Assembly: GCA_020859985.1 (NCBI GenBank)
Contig: JAJBVD010000041.1
Coordinates: 79,455-143,454 of the forward strand
Length of the DNA: 64,000 nt
Direction: 5' to 3'
Source of the DNA: Clostridiales bacterium
GTDB taxonomy: Bacteria; Bacillota; Clostridia; Lachnospirales; Lachnospiraceae
Below, in pieces: positions 52,144-60,661 of the stretch. Every line of letters starts with the position of its first letter. The stretch's first letter is position 1. The notes below the pieces were generated by a model. It was not told the DNA's origin, ran no database searches, and saw only the letters and a list, made by a program, of their open reading frames with translations. The position numbers were made by a program, and so were the translations under genes.

Positions 52144-53088
52144 TTACCCGCATCGGGAGCATGCATGCCGGTCACCCGCCTCCGACAATTTTACCTGTGT
52201 AACTGTCCGCTTCAGAGCACTGCAGGAAAGCGTACTGTGATACCGGGTGCCGTCCGTTGTCGCATAAACGATTGCTCCCGCCTCCGCCCCGCACAGTTCA
52301 CAGGCATAATATTTTCCTCCGCTCGCATTGCGCAGTGAAGAAAGCGTATCCGCGGCAATCGTGAAAACCGAGAGCTTCAGGTAACTGCACTCCGGATCCA
52401 GATGGTATACCGTCCCCGTTTCCGTTATATAAACATAAGATTCTTCTTCTCCGGTCTCACTTTCCCCTTCCGCATCCTCCCTGCTGCGTCCAACCCACGC
52501 ACGCACACTTGCACGCTGAATAAAGAAGGTGCCCGGTAAGCTCACAGCAGAAACCGGCGTCCGAACCTGATACGTCATCACCAGATCAATCATTTCATCC
52601 TCCTGCATCAGAGAGGAAAGCGCCATATTGACGTTTTTTACTGCTGCTGTATCCTCCACCTTTCCTGTCACGGCGCTCTGCGCATATACCAGAGAAAGCG
52701 CGGAAGCCGCCAGAGAGGCTTCTGTCCCCGCATCTCCGGTCCAGGTCGTTGCATAAGCAGCCGCCGCAAGGTTTTTTCCGGTCTCAGACAAAGCTGTCCC
52801 AAACTGCACCGCCGTCTCCATCACCCTGCAATACTGAAGAGCCGCGATCATGCAAAACAAAAACAACGGAAGGACCAGTGCCGCTTCTACTGTAAGAGAC
52901 GCCCGCACCGGGGCAAAAAAGAGTGTTTTTGCATCTTCTGAACAGGATAATTTCCTACCGGAAAAAAATCCATCCTTTCTTAATATTTTCACTTTCAGTG
53001 AATTTTTTAGTGTTATAGTGATTCTCCCGAACTGAGAGCATATACGATTTTCATTGAAGAATTCTCCGAACCTCTGACACAAAAGCAC
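52144..53088 (-). CDS. TadE/G-like pilus protein with large extracellular part
   Basis: 314 residues with a GTG start at 53088 (GGGTGAG before it; start uncertain because no ATG precedes the domain). The helix RASLTVEAALVLPLFLFC at about 63-80 is the TadE motif. The outer part ends with two CxxC-like pairs: CELCGAEAG and a C-terminal HACSRCG, suggesting a metal-binding or disulfide knot (YHLDPECSYL, RYHSTLSCSALK are paired repeats). The last 75 residues thus form a duplicated small module. It is probably a tip or minor pilin. Confidence 0.8.
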   Translation of the reverse strand: MLLCQRFGEFFNENRICSQFGRITITLKNSLKVKILRKDGFFSGRKLSCSEDAKTLFFAPVRASLTVEAALVLPLFLFCMIAALQYCRVMETAVQFGTALSETGKNLAAAAYATTWTGDAGTEASLAASALSLVYAQSAVTGKVEDTAAVKNVNMALSSLMQEDEMIDLVMTYQVRTPVSAVSLPGTFFIQRASVRAWVGRSREDAEGESETGEEESYVYITETGTVYHLDPECSYLKLSVFTIAADTLSSLRNASGGKYYACELCGAEAGAIVYATTDGTRYHSTLSCSALKRTVTQVKLSEAGDRHACSRCG

Positions 53089-53167
53089 TCTTTCTCACCC
53101 CGCTTTCCAGAACAGCCTCTCCCTGCGCATATATCGAAACAGCTTAGTAGCTTGACGGCAGAACTGT

Positions 53168-54754
53168 TCAATACGCCATACTCGCTGTCTGCGTAAAAGT
53201 AACGTTATTTCCCGCAGTTCCCATCACCACCTCCGGCAGACCAAAAAACACCTGTCCGCACCGATAGGTTACTCTTGTTTCCACCGCAACAATGCAATTT
53301 TGCACCTGAAAGCCGCTCATGCCTTCCTCCTTCCGCATCACCATCTGTACCAGATCCAGCGCCCGCATTTTCTGGTTTTTCAATGTTCCCATATTCAGAA
53401 GGATCCGCAGATAATCCTGATACGAAAGTCCTTCCTCTTTTCCTTCTGCGCCAGACTGCAGGACTTCTGTCACCCGCCCCAGATTCTCCAGCGTCAGCGA
53501 CCAGTCTCCCTCACTCTTTTTTAACGGCACCTTTCCCCCGTCCAGCAGAATCCGCACATCGACCAGACTTTCACCATAGGACCAGGCCAGAAGCAGCGCC
53601 TGTTTTGTCGCAGCCGTAAGCGCGGGAATGCCCAGAAATCCAGTCAGAGACATTGCCAGAGTCCCGGCCTCTGTACTCATGGACGTGGTTCCGGTGCAGG
53701 CGGCATAATTCATTCCCTCACGAATCAGAAGCAGGCGATTCACCACATACTGCAGATTCTTCTCATCACTCGTTTTTCCGCCAAGTATGTATTCCAGCTG
53801 ATAATCCAGATCAGCATCGTCTTTTTCACTGATATAGCTTCCAAAATACCGCACCAGATACTCCCGGAACAGCACATTAGATATAAGGCCGCTGTGCTCA
53901 TTTTCAGGCTTCAGGCTGCCTTTTCGCAGGCTGCTTCCGGACGGTATACTGCTTCGCACAATGCTTTTACCCGATATAGTCTTATCCCAGGTCACGATTT
54001 CCAGCGTGCTCTTCTTTCGAAGCTTCGAGATCTCCGCAAGCGGATCTCCTGTTGTCTCAACGAGAATTTCCGTGTTTCCATCAGATTCTGACATTTCGGA
54101 CTCCAGCTCCTCCAGTCGTTCCTGTTTTTCGTCCTCCAGACCGGATAATTGCTCTTCACTGCTATTCTGCTTCGTTTCATATGCATTTTGCTTCTCCTCA
54201 ATCTCATCCACACTGTTTGCCAGATTTAAAAGCTCCTCCAAAGCGATCACTCCGATATTCGATTTCATATAGGACACCGCCTGCTGGTAAAACGCCTCCC
54301 CCTTGTCGTCTGTCAGCAACGCATAACCGGTAATCTCCGTTTTCTCCACTTCCAGATTCCAGGGATCAAAGGCAAGCGACTTCAAAAGCCCCTCTTTCGG
54401 GTTGGCATTTTTTGAAATAAACTCTTCAAACCTGCTGTTTACCGTCTGAATCTGAAAACTGCCCCCGAACGCTCCGTCCAGTGAAAAAATCTCATACTTT
54501 TCCAGCAGCTTTGTCTCAAATTCACTCAACAGAGAAAACGTCCCCATGCCCGTAATATTCGCCGACTGCGCCTTTGCCCCCTGTATTCTCGCAGATTCTG
54601 TGACTGCACAGATCAGAGCCAGAAACAGAATGCAGGCCAGACTCAAAAAAACTGTGATTGATCCCTTTAGTGCACCGCATCCCTCGCGTTGATGCCTTGT
54701 CCGGCCATCCGCCGAATGCTTCATCTGCTTTCCTGTCTGCTTTCTTCTGCCCAT
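53168..54754 (-). CDS. DUF5702 family Tad-locus protein
   Basis: 528 residues from ATG 54754, where AGGAGAAG lies five bases upstream. KGSITVFLSLACILFLALICAV (in parts) is a single N-terminal helix with a TadE/TadG-like IT motif, followed by a long extracellular region with an Asn/Glu-rich coiled coil near 200-250. DUF5702 proteins occur in clostridial Tad loci between TadE genes and are thought to take the place of TadG. The function is not established. Confidence 0.8.
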   Translation of the reverse strand: MGRRKQTGKQMKHSADGRTRHQREGCGALKGSITVFLSLACILFLALICAVTESARIQGAKAQSANITGMGTFSLLSEFETKLLEKYEIFSLDGAFGGSFQIQTVNSRFEEFISKNANPKEGLLKSLAFDPWNLEVEKTEITGYALLTDDKGEAFYQQAVSYMKSNIGVIALEELLNLANSVDEIEEKQNAYETKQNSSEEQLSGLEDEKQERLEELESEMSESDGNTEILVETTGDPLAEISKLRKKSTLEIVTWDKTISGKSIVRSSIPSGSSLRKGSLKPENEHSGLISNVLFREYLVRYFGSYISEKDDADLDYQLEYILGGKTSDEKNLQYVVNRLLLIREGMNYAACTGTTSMSTEAGTLAMSLTGFLGIPALTAATKQALLLAWSYGESLVDVRILLDGGKVPLKKSEGDWSLTLENLGRVTEVLQSGAEGKEEGLSYQDYLRILLNMGTLKNQKMRALDLVQMVMRKEEGMSGFQVQNCIVAVETRVTYRCGQVFFGLPEVVMGTAGNNVTFTQTASMAY

Positions 54755-54841
54755 TTGTTCTTCTCCTGTGCGTCTTTTTCCGTCTCCAAAGATTTTCCGC
54801 CCTGCAGCCATCTATTGCTTTAGGTATGTAAAAAGCATTTT

Positions 54842-55009
54842 TTACACGCCGTTGCTCTGACTTACAATTTTACTGAAAATCGAATTTACAATACTTGTGA
54901 GCTGTTCCTTGAAGATCAATACCAGACTGATCAGCACAACAAGGATCAGAATGATCTCCACAACTCCTACCCCGTCTTCCTCACACAAAAATGCTTTGAT
55001 GTGTTCCAT
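54842..55009 (-). CDS. Flp1-type major pilin, 55 residues
   Basis: Short gene with GGAGGAGAAT before the ATG. The sequence starts MEHIKAFLCEEDG and then VGVVEIILILVVLISL; the glycine at 13 with glutamate at +5 (E18) after the presumed cut is the class III (Flp) prepilin signature. The rest of the mature part is a single hydrophobic helix and a short polar tail. It is the pilus shaft subunit, processed by one of the two A24 peptidases and assembled by the TadA/B/C machine encoded upstream. Confidence 0.9.
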   Translation of the reverse strand: MEHIKAFLCEEDGVGVVEIILILVVLISLVLIFKEQLTSIVNSIFSKIVSQSNGV

Positions 55010-55065
55010 ATTCTCCTCCTTTCACCAGGACAATGCATATAAATAGCCGCTCTTTCAGATCATAG

Positions 55066-56451
55066 TTAAAAAGACAGAAAAGCAGGTACCATCAGGACTG
55101 TCAGGACAATCCCCAGCATCAGGATCATCGGAAGCAGCAGCTTTGTTCCCGCCTGCTCCCCGATCTTTCTGGCATGATTTTTTCGTTCATTCAGGGAAGA
55201 TTCCGCCTCTGTTTCCAGTAAAGCAGTGAGGCCCTTTGCTCCTTTTCGGAGGTTCTGCGAGAGAACAGATCCGAGTCGGATATATTCCGGCAGCTGACAG
55301 CGTTTTCCAAACCGCTCGTAGGCCTGCGCCTCGCCGACCCCGCTCTGCATCTCGATGCAGGTACGGACAACCTCCTCATAGACATATCTGACAGGCGCCC
55401 CCGTTTTCTTTTTCTCAGCTCGCGTATCCGCTTTCTGTTTCCTTTGATATTCCTCCGATATCCGGACAAACGCGCCGCGGATACTCATACCTGCGCCAAG
55501 CAGCATAGTCATCTTCCACATCAGATCCGGATAATCCAACAGCAGCTGTTTCTTTCTTTCCTCCGCTTTTGTGTGGATCTGTTCATCCATCTGCAAATAC
55601 ACACAGATAGCAAGAATAAGCGTCATTGCCAGTATGGAAAGGAACGGATTCGCAGATTCCTCTGTAAGCCATGTCAATTCCTTTCCTGCGGCGGATGTCG
55701 GCAGTATCAGCTCGCTCTCATAGCAATTTTCTTCATCAGCCAGAGCCACCTGCTCCTGAATTTCCTCCAGAAGCCGCTCCTCGTCTGTCCGGTCAGGCGG
55801 AAAAACATTCGCAAATGTACAGTAAGTTGCTTCCAGGTTGTCGCAATTCAGTGTCGCCTGAATTTCTACCAGTGTCCCTTCCTCCGCCTCAGCTGATACT
55901 ATGCTTCCGTCCATGCCGATCACCCCATAAGGATCCGTCGTCCAGCTTACGCTGACCGCTCCATCCTGCAAACTGTCGGCAAACGCCAAAGAGGACTGTA
56001 CATAGTCCAGCGATTCATTTTGGCCGGGAAGAAGTTCTTCCAGCTCCTTCAGCGCCCGGCTGAGGATCTGTTGCTTTTCCTCATCCGTATACTTTCGTTC
56101 CTGAACCGTAATTTTTACTTCCTGTACCTCGTCTTCTACCTGTACCGTCAGGGATTCTGTCCGGTCTCCTTCCCCATGATCAGGCCGCAGCACGGAATTC
56201 AGTTCCGTCGAGCCGCCGCCCACATAAAAAGCAAAAAAGCAAATGCCAGAGAGAACAAAGCCAGCTCCCAGGATTATGAGAATTCTCATCATCTTCCTGA
56301 TGTAATACTCCTTCACTGCTGTTCTGGAGCCCGCAGAAAGGACCTTCAGCTCCTCATGAATCTCCCGTTGTCCCTTTACCGGCTGATCCAGATGAAGCTT
56401 TTCTACCAGAAAAGCGCTTAAATGTTCCATTCCTTCTCTGAGCTTTTCCAT
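55066..56451 (-). CDS. TadC-like pilus assembly protein with inserted extracellular domain
   Basis: 461 residues. The T2SSF-type cytoplasmic and membrane part is C-terminal (DLMWKMTMLLGAGMSIRGAFVRISEE, in parts, and LRKGAKGLTALLETEAESSL). An N-terminal helix near 53-75 (LIILGAGFVLSGICFFAFYVGG) is followed by about 200 residues of extracellular, acidic sequence that the standard TadC does not have, with YVQSSLAFADSLQDGAVSVSW looking like an Ig-like fold. AGGA precedes the ATG. It works with TadB as the platform in the membrane. Confidence 0.82.
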   Translation of the reverse strand: MEKLREGMEHLSAFLVEKLHLDQPVKGQREIHEELKVLSAGSRTAVKEYYIRKMMRILIILGAGFVLSGICFFAFYVGGGSTELNSVLRPDHGEGDRTESLTVQVEDEVQEVKITVQERKYTDEEKQQILSRALKELEELLPGQNESLDYVQSSLAFADSLQDGAVSVSWTTDPYGVIGMDGSIVSAEAEEGTLVEIQATLNCDNLEATYCTFANVFPPDRTDEERLLEEIQEQVALADEENCYESELILPTSAAGKELTWLTEESANPFLSILAMTLILAICVYLQMDEQIHTKAEERKKQLLLDYPDLMWKMTMLLGAGMSIRGAFVRISEEYQRKQKADTRAEKKKTGAPVRYVYEEVVRTCIEMQSGVGEAQAYERFGKRCQLPEYIRLGSVLSQNLRKGAKGLTALLETEAESSLNERKNHARKIGEQAGTKLLLPMILMLGIVLTVLMVPAFLSF

Positions 56452-56579
56452 CCTTCTCTGTCCTTTCCCTGCGGATTTCCATCCTTTTCACACTCCGGCT
56501 GACAATACATCCGATTCTTTGCCTTATTTTGCATTGCCTTTCTGGCTTCGTCCAATGAGCGTCCGAAGACAGAACCTGC

Positions 56580-57383
56580 TCATACCTCGATTCTCACGAT
56601 ACTCTGCCCCCAGAGGTATGCCAGCAGGTATACAGCAAAGCAAACTGCCATTACTGCCATGCCAATGACCGTCTCATACATCACATCCAGGAATCCCGGA
56701 GAAGAAAACTTCACATACGCCAATATCAGAATCGGAATTGCGCTCATAATGTTCTGTTCCATGGCTTTTCCGGCCAGACAGGTCTCAATTTCCTGCACAG
56801 TCTCCTGTTTTTGCCGAATGCAGGAGACCGTATTTTGTATGATCGCGATCAGATCTCCTCCTGTCCGCTTTGCCGTCAGAAACACCTCGGCAAAACTCAC
56901 AATATCCGCAATGTCAGACCTTCTCCCAAAATCCAGCATCAATTCCTCCAGATTCCGGCTTCTCCCCATCTGGACATCCATCCATTCAAATTCCCGGACA
57001 ACGGCAGCTTCCGGACTATAGATTTTACAAAGCTCTTTTTGAGCCTCCCGCAATGCGTTTTCTGATGAATACCCGGCCTGCAGAGCAGCAAGCATCAGCT
57101 GTATTCCATCCAGAAACTGCTGCGTGATCTCTCTTTTCCGTTTTGCGTAAAGTCTCTTCTGCTGCTCCCGAAAAAACAGGGCCGCACCCGGAAGCAAAAG
57201 CACAAACGCAATCGGCGAGCAAAAAAACAGATAACTGATACATCCATCCAGAACCACATAAACCGCCAAATACTGCACCCGTTCTTTTGCTGAAAGCCTG
57301 TAAACCGAATAGTCCGTCCGCTCATATCCCGGACGGTCCCGGGCGCGATGAACCCCATTCTCTTTTCTGTCCGCTTCCCGCAT
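56580..57383 (-). CDS. TadB-like pilus assembly platform protein
   Basis: 267 residues from ATG 57383, placed right after the tadA stop (57386) with GTGAGG before it. The frame is open upstream but overlaps tadA. T2SSF pattern: LDGIQLMLAALQAGYSSENAL, VQMGRSRNLEELMLDFGRRS and RTGGDLIAIIQNTVSCIRQK. It has three to four helices. It pairs with the TadC-like protein to polymerise pilin. Confidence 0.87.
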   Translation of the reverse strand: MREADRKENGVHRARDRPGYERTDYSVYRLSAKERVQYLAVYVVLDGCISYLFFCSPIAFVLLLPGAALFFREQQKRLYAKRKREITQQFLDGIQLMLAALQAGYSSENALREAQKELCKIYSPEAAVVREFEWMDVQMGRSRNLEELMLDFGRRSDIADIVSFAEVFLTAKRTGGDLIAIIQNTVSCIRQKQETVQEIETCLAGKAMEQNIMSAIPILILAYVKFSSPGFLDVMYETVIGMAVMAVCFAVYLLAYLWGQSIVRIEV

Positions 57384-57385
57384 CC

Positions 57386-58615
57386 TCACGTCCCGATACA
57401 AAGTCCTGCCCGCTCCAGCTTCTGCCGCTTTTCCAAAGCTCCTTTTTTCTGCAGTTTTCCGATCACCTTCTCGCATTCTTTGTTCCCTTCCTCCTCAAAC
57501 TCATAGAGCGTCTGTGTCAGGATCTCATCCTTTGCGCTGTCATAGCCCAGGATCTCCAGAATCTGCAGCACCTTCCTCGTCTTATCCCGCATCCTGCCAA
57601 CATGCACAAGAATATCAATCCCCGACGCGATCTGCCGGCGAACAGCCCTTAATGGCAGCTCCATCCCCATCAGTACCATCGTCTCCAGCCGTGAAAGCAT
57701 ATCCTGCGGGCTGTTGGCATGTCCGGTACTGATTGAACCATCGTGACCGGTATTAAGCGCCTGCAAAAGATCAATCGTCTCCCCGCCTCTCACTTCGCCC
57801 ACGAGTATCCTGTCCGGCCTCATCCTCAAACTGGCTTTGATCAGATCACGGATGGAGATCTCCTTTTCCCCTTCCGCATTCGCGCTGCGCGCCTCCATCC
57901 GTACCAGATTCTGAACGCCCTGAAGCTGCAGCTCTGCATTGTCCTCGATTGTGATGATCCGCTCATCCTTTGGAATGTAATTTGACAGTGCATTCATAAA
58001 TGTCGTCTTTCCTGATCCGGTTCCACCTGATATAAAAATATTGTATCCGGCACACACCAGCTGCCGGAGAAACTCCACCGCCTCCTGCGAGATCGTCCCC
58101 CATCTGACCAGCTGTTCCATACGGATCGGCTCATCTGGAAAGCGCCGGATCGTAATGACCGGTCCATTGAGTGCAACAGGCGGCATGACAATATTGACTC
58201 TGGCTCCGTTTTCCAAACGCGCGTCAACTATAGGAACCGACTCATTCACAATCCGGTTGCACCGGCCGACAATCTGCTGCACAATATCCTCCAGACGTTC
58301 TTTTTTGTAAAAGCATTTATCCCAGCGGCTCAGTCTGCCGTCGCGCTCCACATAGATCCCTTCCATTCCGTTCACCATGATCTCCGTAACCGAATTGTCG
58401 TCGATCAATTCCTGCAGGATGTCCAGTTTCCGCACAGAATTAAACAGCTCCTGTCGAAGATTGTTTTTATCCGAAAGACGGATATAATACTCCATACCCG
58501 ATTCAAGGATCAGGTCGTCAATGTTCCGGTAAATCTCATCATCCTGCAGCTCTCCGCAGCCGTCCAGATTGTCCATTAATTTCCTGCGCATTACCCCAAA
58601 CCGTTTCTCATCCAT
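57386..58615 (-). CDS. tadA: TadA/CpaF pilus assembly ATPase
   Basis: 409 residues from ATG 58615, after GGAGGAGAGGG. ITEIMVNGMEGIYVERDG at the start and IFISGGTGSGKTTFMNAL (Walker A) plus RPDRILVGEVRGGE (Walker B) are diagnostic of the TadA/CpaF subfamily of secretion ATPases. It drives pilus extension and possibly retraction. It is followed by tadB within 3 bp. Confidence 0.94.
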   Translation of the reverse strand: MDEKRFGVMRRKLMDNLDGCGELQDDEIYRNIDDLILESGMEYYIRLSDKNNLRQELFNSVRKLDILQELIDDNSVTEIMVNGMEGIYVERDGRLSRWDKCFYKKERLEDIVQQIVGRCNRIVNESVPIVDARLENGARVNIVMPPVALNGPVITIRRFPDEPIRMEQLVRWGTISQEAVEFLRQLVCAGYNIFISGGTGSGKTTFMNALSNYIPKDERIITIEDNAELQLQGVQNLVRMEARSANAEGEKEISIRDLIKASLRMRPDRILVGEVRGGETIDLLQALNTGHDGSISTGHANSPQDMLSRLETMVLMGMELPLRAVRRQIASGIDILVHVGRMRDKTRKVLQILEILGYDSAKDEILTQTLYEFEEEGNKECEKVIGKLQKKGALEKRQKLERAGLCIGT

Positions 58616-58656
58616 TTTTCGCCCTCTCCTCCTGCAATGTTTTCGTTTTAATCCGC

Positions 58657-59673
58657 TCATTCATTTTTGCCGTTCTCCTCCCACAGAAGCTTTCGGACAA
58701 AATTGCCCATCTCTCCCCACACCAGCTGCTGTGTCAGCTCACCGCTGTCACGCAGGAGCGGCTGCACAGGCGGATGAATGCGAAGTGTTTTCTCCTGCAC
58801 CTTTTCCAGATCAAGCATATGTAAAAGATGGTCAAACTGTTTCAGCTTTGCCTGCGAGATCATGTCGTCCTGCACCGGCATATAAATCCGGTCGCATTCA
58901 TTCAAAAGCCGGAACAGATCGTCAATCTGCTCGCTCAGATCCAGAAGGATCACATCATATTCCCGAAACGAGATAAGCTCGTTCAGGAATGCCAGCCATT
59001 CTTCCCCCGTCACATCACGAATATCTGCCGGAGACAGGGCCGGAGGAATATAAACCAGCTCATGAAACGTCTGAATCACAGAATTCAGCTTATAGACCAG
59101 ACCGCCTTCTTTCTGTCTGGAAAAATAGATCAGATCTGAAATATCCATGCGATAGTTCACCTGAAACAATTCCTCGAATCCGGAAAACTCCTCAAAATTC
59201 AGATACAGCACTCTCTTCGTCTCCGCCAGGATCTCCCCCAGACAAAGAGCAAACGACGTCTTTCTGGTACGCCCGATCGGAGAATATACGCCGTAAAGCT
59301 TCGTATTTCTGGCTCCAAGAGAAAGAATGTGCGGCTGCGGATGATCCTGCACATAATACTCCATCACCTCCGACAGAATATCGTCAGAAGACTGGTATTT
59401 ATAAATCAGCGGGTAGCCCAGATCTGAAATCTGCTCCCCTTCTGAGAGAATAATCGTCCTGCTGATCGGCAGTTCCCGTATCTCGTTGCACATCGCTCTC
59501 GTCGAAATCAACAGAATCTCAATCTCATTTTCCCTCGCATATTTCTCCAGACTCTCCACGTTGGTAAATGCCTGCACCTCAAATGGCGTCGTCTTCCGCT
59601 CATTCAGATACTCCGTAAGATTACACGCATACGAAGCCTCCAGATCACAGACCGCAAAGATACTTTTTTTCAT
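58657..59673 (-). CDS. TadZ/CpaE-like P-loop protein
   Basis: 338 residues. The N-terminal 120 residues are a receiver-like fold. The ATPase part has YSPIGRTRKTSFAL in place of the Walker A, which keeps a lysine and matches deviant TadZ proteins, and YDVILLDLSEQ as Walker B. TadZ marks the pole where the Tad machine is assembled. The gene follows the peptidase gene by 64 bp and overlaps nothing. Confidence 0.85.
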   Translation of the reverse strand: MKKSIFAVCDLEASYACNLTEYLNERKTTPFEVQAFTNVESLEKYARENEIEILLISTRAMCNEIRELPISRTIILSEGEQISDLGYPLIYKYQSSDDILSEVMEYYVQDHPQPHILSLGARNTKLYGVYSPIGRTRKTSFALCLGEILAETKRVLYLNFEEFSGFEELFQVNYRMDISDLIYFSRQKEGGLVYKLNSVIQTFHELVYIPPALSPADIRDVTGEEWLAFLNELISFREYDVILLDLSEQIDDLFRLLNECDRIYMPVQDDMISQAKLKQFDHLLHMLDLEKVQEKTLRIHPPVQPLLRDSGELTQQLVWGEMGNFVRKLLWEENGKNE

Positions 59674-59737
59674 AAAGACCTCCTGATTTTTATTTTTTCA
59701 TTTCCGCCGCACAGCTCTTCCTGCGGCGCTTCTCCTT

Positions 59738-60223
59738 CTACAGGCAGAGCAGGATGCCGATCAGCACCGGCACGGAAAAACAAAATCTGGCGCTCTCCTT
59801 CACACCGTCCAGATAAGGTTTCCATTGCCCGTTCTTTGAATAATCACCAATGTATTTCCAAAAATAGCGCAATCTTTCTCCCAGCTCATGACGCCGATAC
59901 AGCACCGCCAGAGAAATTACCGCAGCAATAAATACTGACCGTACAAAACAGGCCCATACACCTGCCGGTCCCAAAAATCCGCCGACAACGCACAGCAGCT
60001 TAATATCCCCTGCTCCCAGCATGCGGAAATAATACAACGCGCCGAGAAGCAGTACCGGCAAAAGCACGCCTCCCAAAAAGAAAATCAATCCCAGCGGTCC
60101 CTCAGCAAACAGCTGATAAACCAATCCCATCGCCAGCCCGACTGCAATAATGGCATTCGGTATTCGGTTCACCCAAAGGTCGCAGAGTACCGCCGTCATC
60201 GCAATGCCGGTAAGCGAGATCAT
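59738..60223 (-). CDS. Prepilin peptidase, A24 (TadV/CpaA-like), second copy
   Basis: 161 residues. The catalytic aspartates are in LCDLWVNRIPN and LGAGDIKLLCVVGG. Six membrane helices; no methyltransferase domain. It is the first gene of the operon. The ATG at 60223 has only GAGAAATTC as a ribosome site, whereas AGGAGG lies 27 bases upstream, so an alternative start such as ATT about nine bases after AGGAGG is possible. Confidence 0.85.
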   Translation of the reverse strand: MISLTGIAMTAVLCDLWVNRIPNAIIAVGLAMGLVYQLFAEGPLGLIFFLGGVLLPVLLLGALYYFRMLGAGDIKLLCVVGGFLGPAGVWACFVRSVFIAAVISLAVLYRRHELGERLRYFWKYIGDYSKNGQWKPYLDGVKESARFCFSVPVLIGILLCL

Positions 60224-60381
60224 CTGAATTTCTCTATAAATAAACGTGTTCCTCCTCTCTAAGAATTTTTCCGATTCCGTTTTTCCAGCTTTTGAGTCAG
60301 ACGGAACCTTTGTTTTATCCCAGCGTACCTTTACGCCGTTTTTTCATTGGTAGTCTCATAGAACTATGTAGAAATAGAAGT

Positions 60382-60408
60382 GTAGCTGTTCTGTTTCATC
60401 TCAGCTAC
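60382..60408. repeat. 27-bp dispersed palindrome, copy 7 with compensated arms
   Basis: GTAGCTG and CAGCTAC pair perfectly although both arms differ from the reference copy at the same pair (A to G, T to C), which argues that the stem matters. Confidence 0.6.
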
Positions 60409-60497
60409 GGAGATGCTTCTCTTTTCTTTGAACACATTTGATGTGTTGTTAGAATAGTATGATGCATTAAAATGATTTTTGATTTGACGCAAAACCG

Positions 60498-60525
60498 ATT
60501 ATATCACAGATTTTTGATTTGTAAA
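60498..60525 (-). promoter_or_regulatory. Promoter of the Tad operon
   Basis: On the minus strand TTTACA (60520-60525) and TATAAT (60498-60503) are 16 bp apart. Confidence 0.7.
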
Positions 60526-60564
60526 TATGATAAGTTGAAATTTATTCTTTTTGTGAGAAGAGCA

Positions 60565-60598
60565 CAAAAAACCGGGGTGCGAACGCCCCCGGTTTTTG
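60565..60598 (-). terminator. Intrinsic terminator of the CdaR-type gene
   Basis: A GC-rich stem of about 11 bp flanked by A6 and T5; it lies 64 bp after the regulator stop at 60662 and works in both directions, shielding the Tad promoter. Confidence 0.9.
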
Positions 60599-60661
60599 TC
60601 TATTGTGCATACGGCCGTAAGCAGAAATCAACAACTTACAGAACCGTCTATACCCGCTCTC

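Larger units (their letters stand above)
60224..60661. promoter_or_regulatory. Tad operon leader and intergenic region, 438 bp
   Basis: On the minus strand a promoter near 60500 is followed by about 270 nt of untranslated leader. It contains the 27-bp palindrome, a GCGTA/TACGC hairpin (near 60320) and a longer stem from TTCCGT/ACGGAA (near 60302 and 60276). I do not recognise it as a known riboswitch. Confidence 0.45.
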
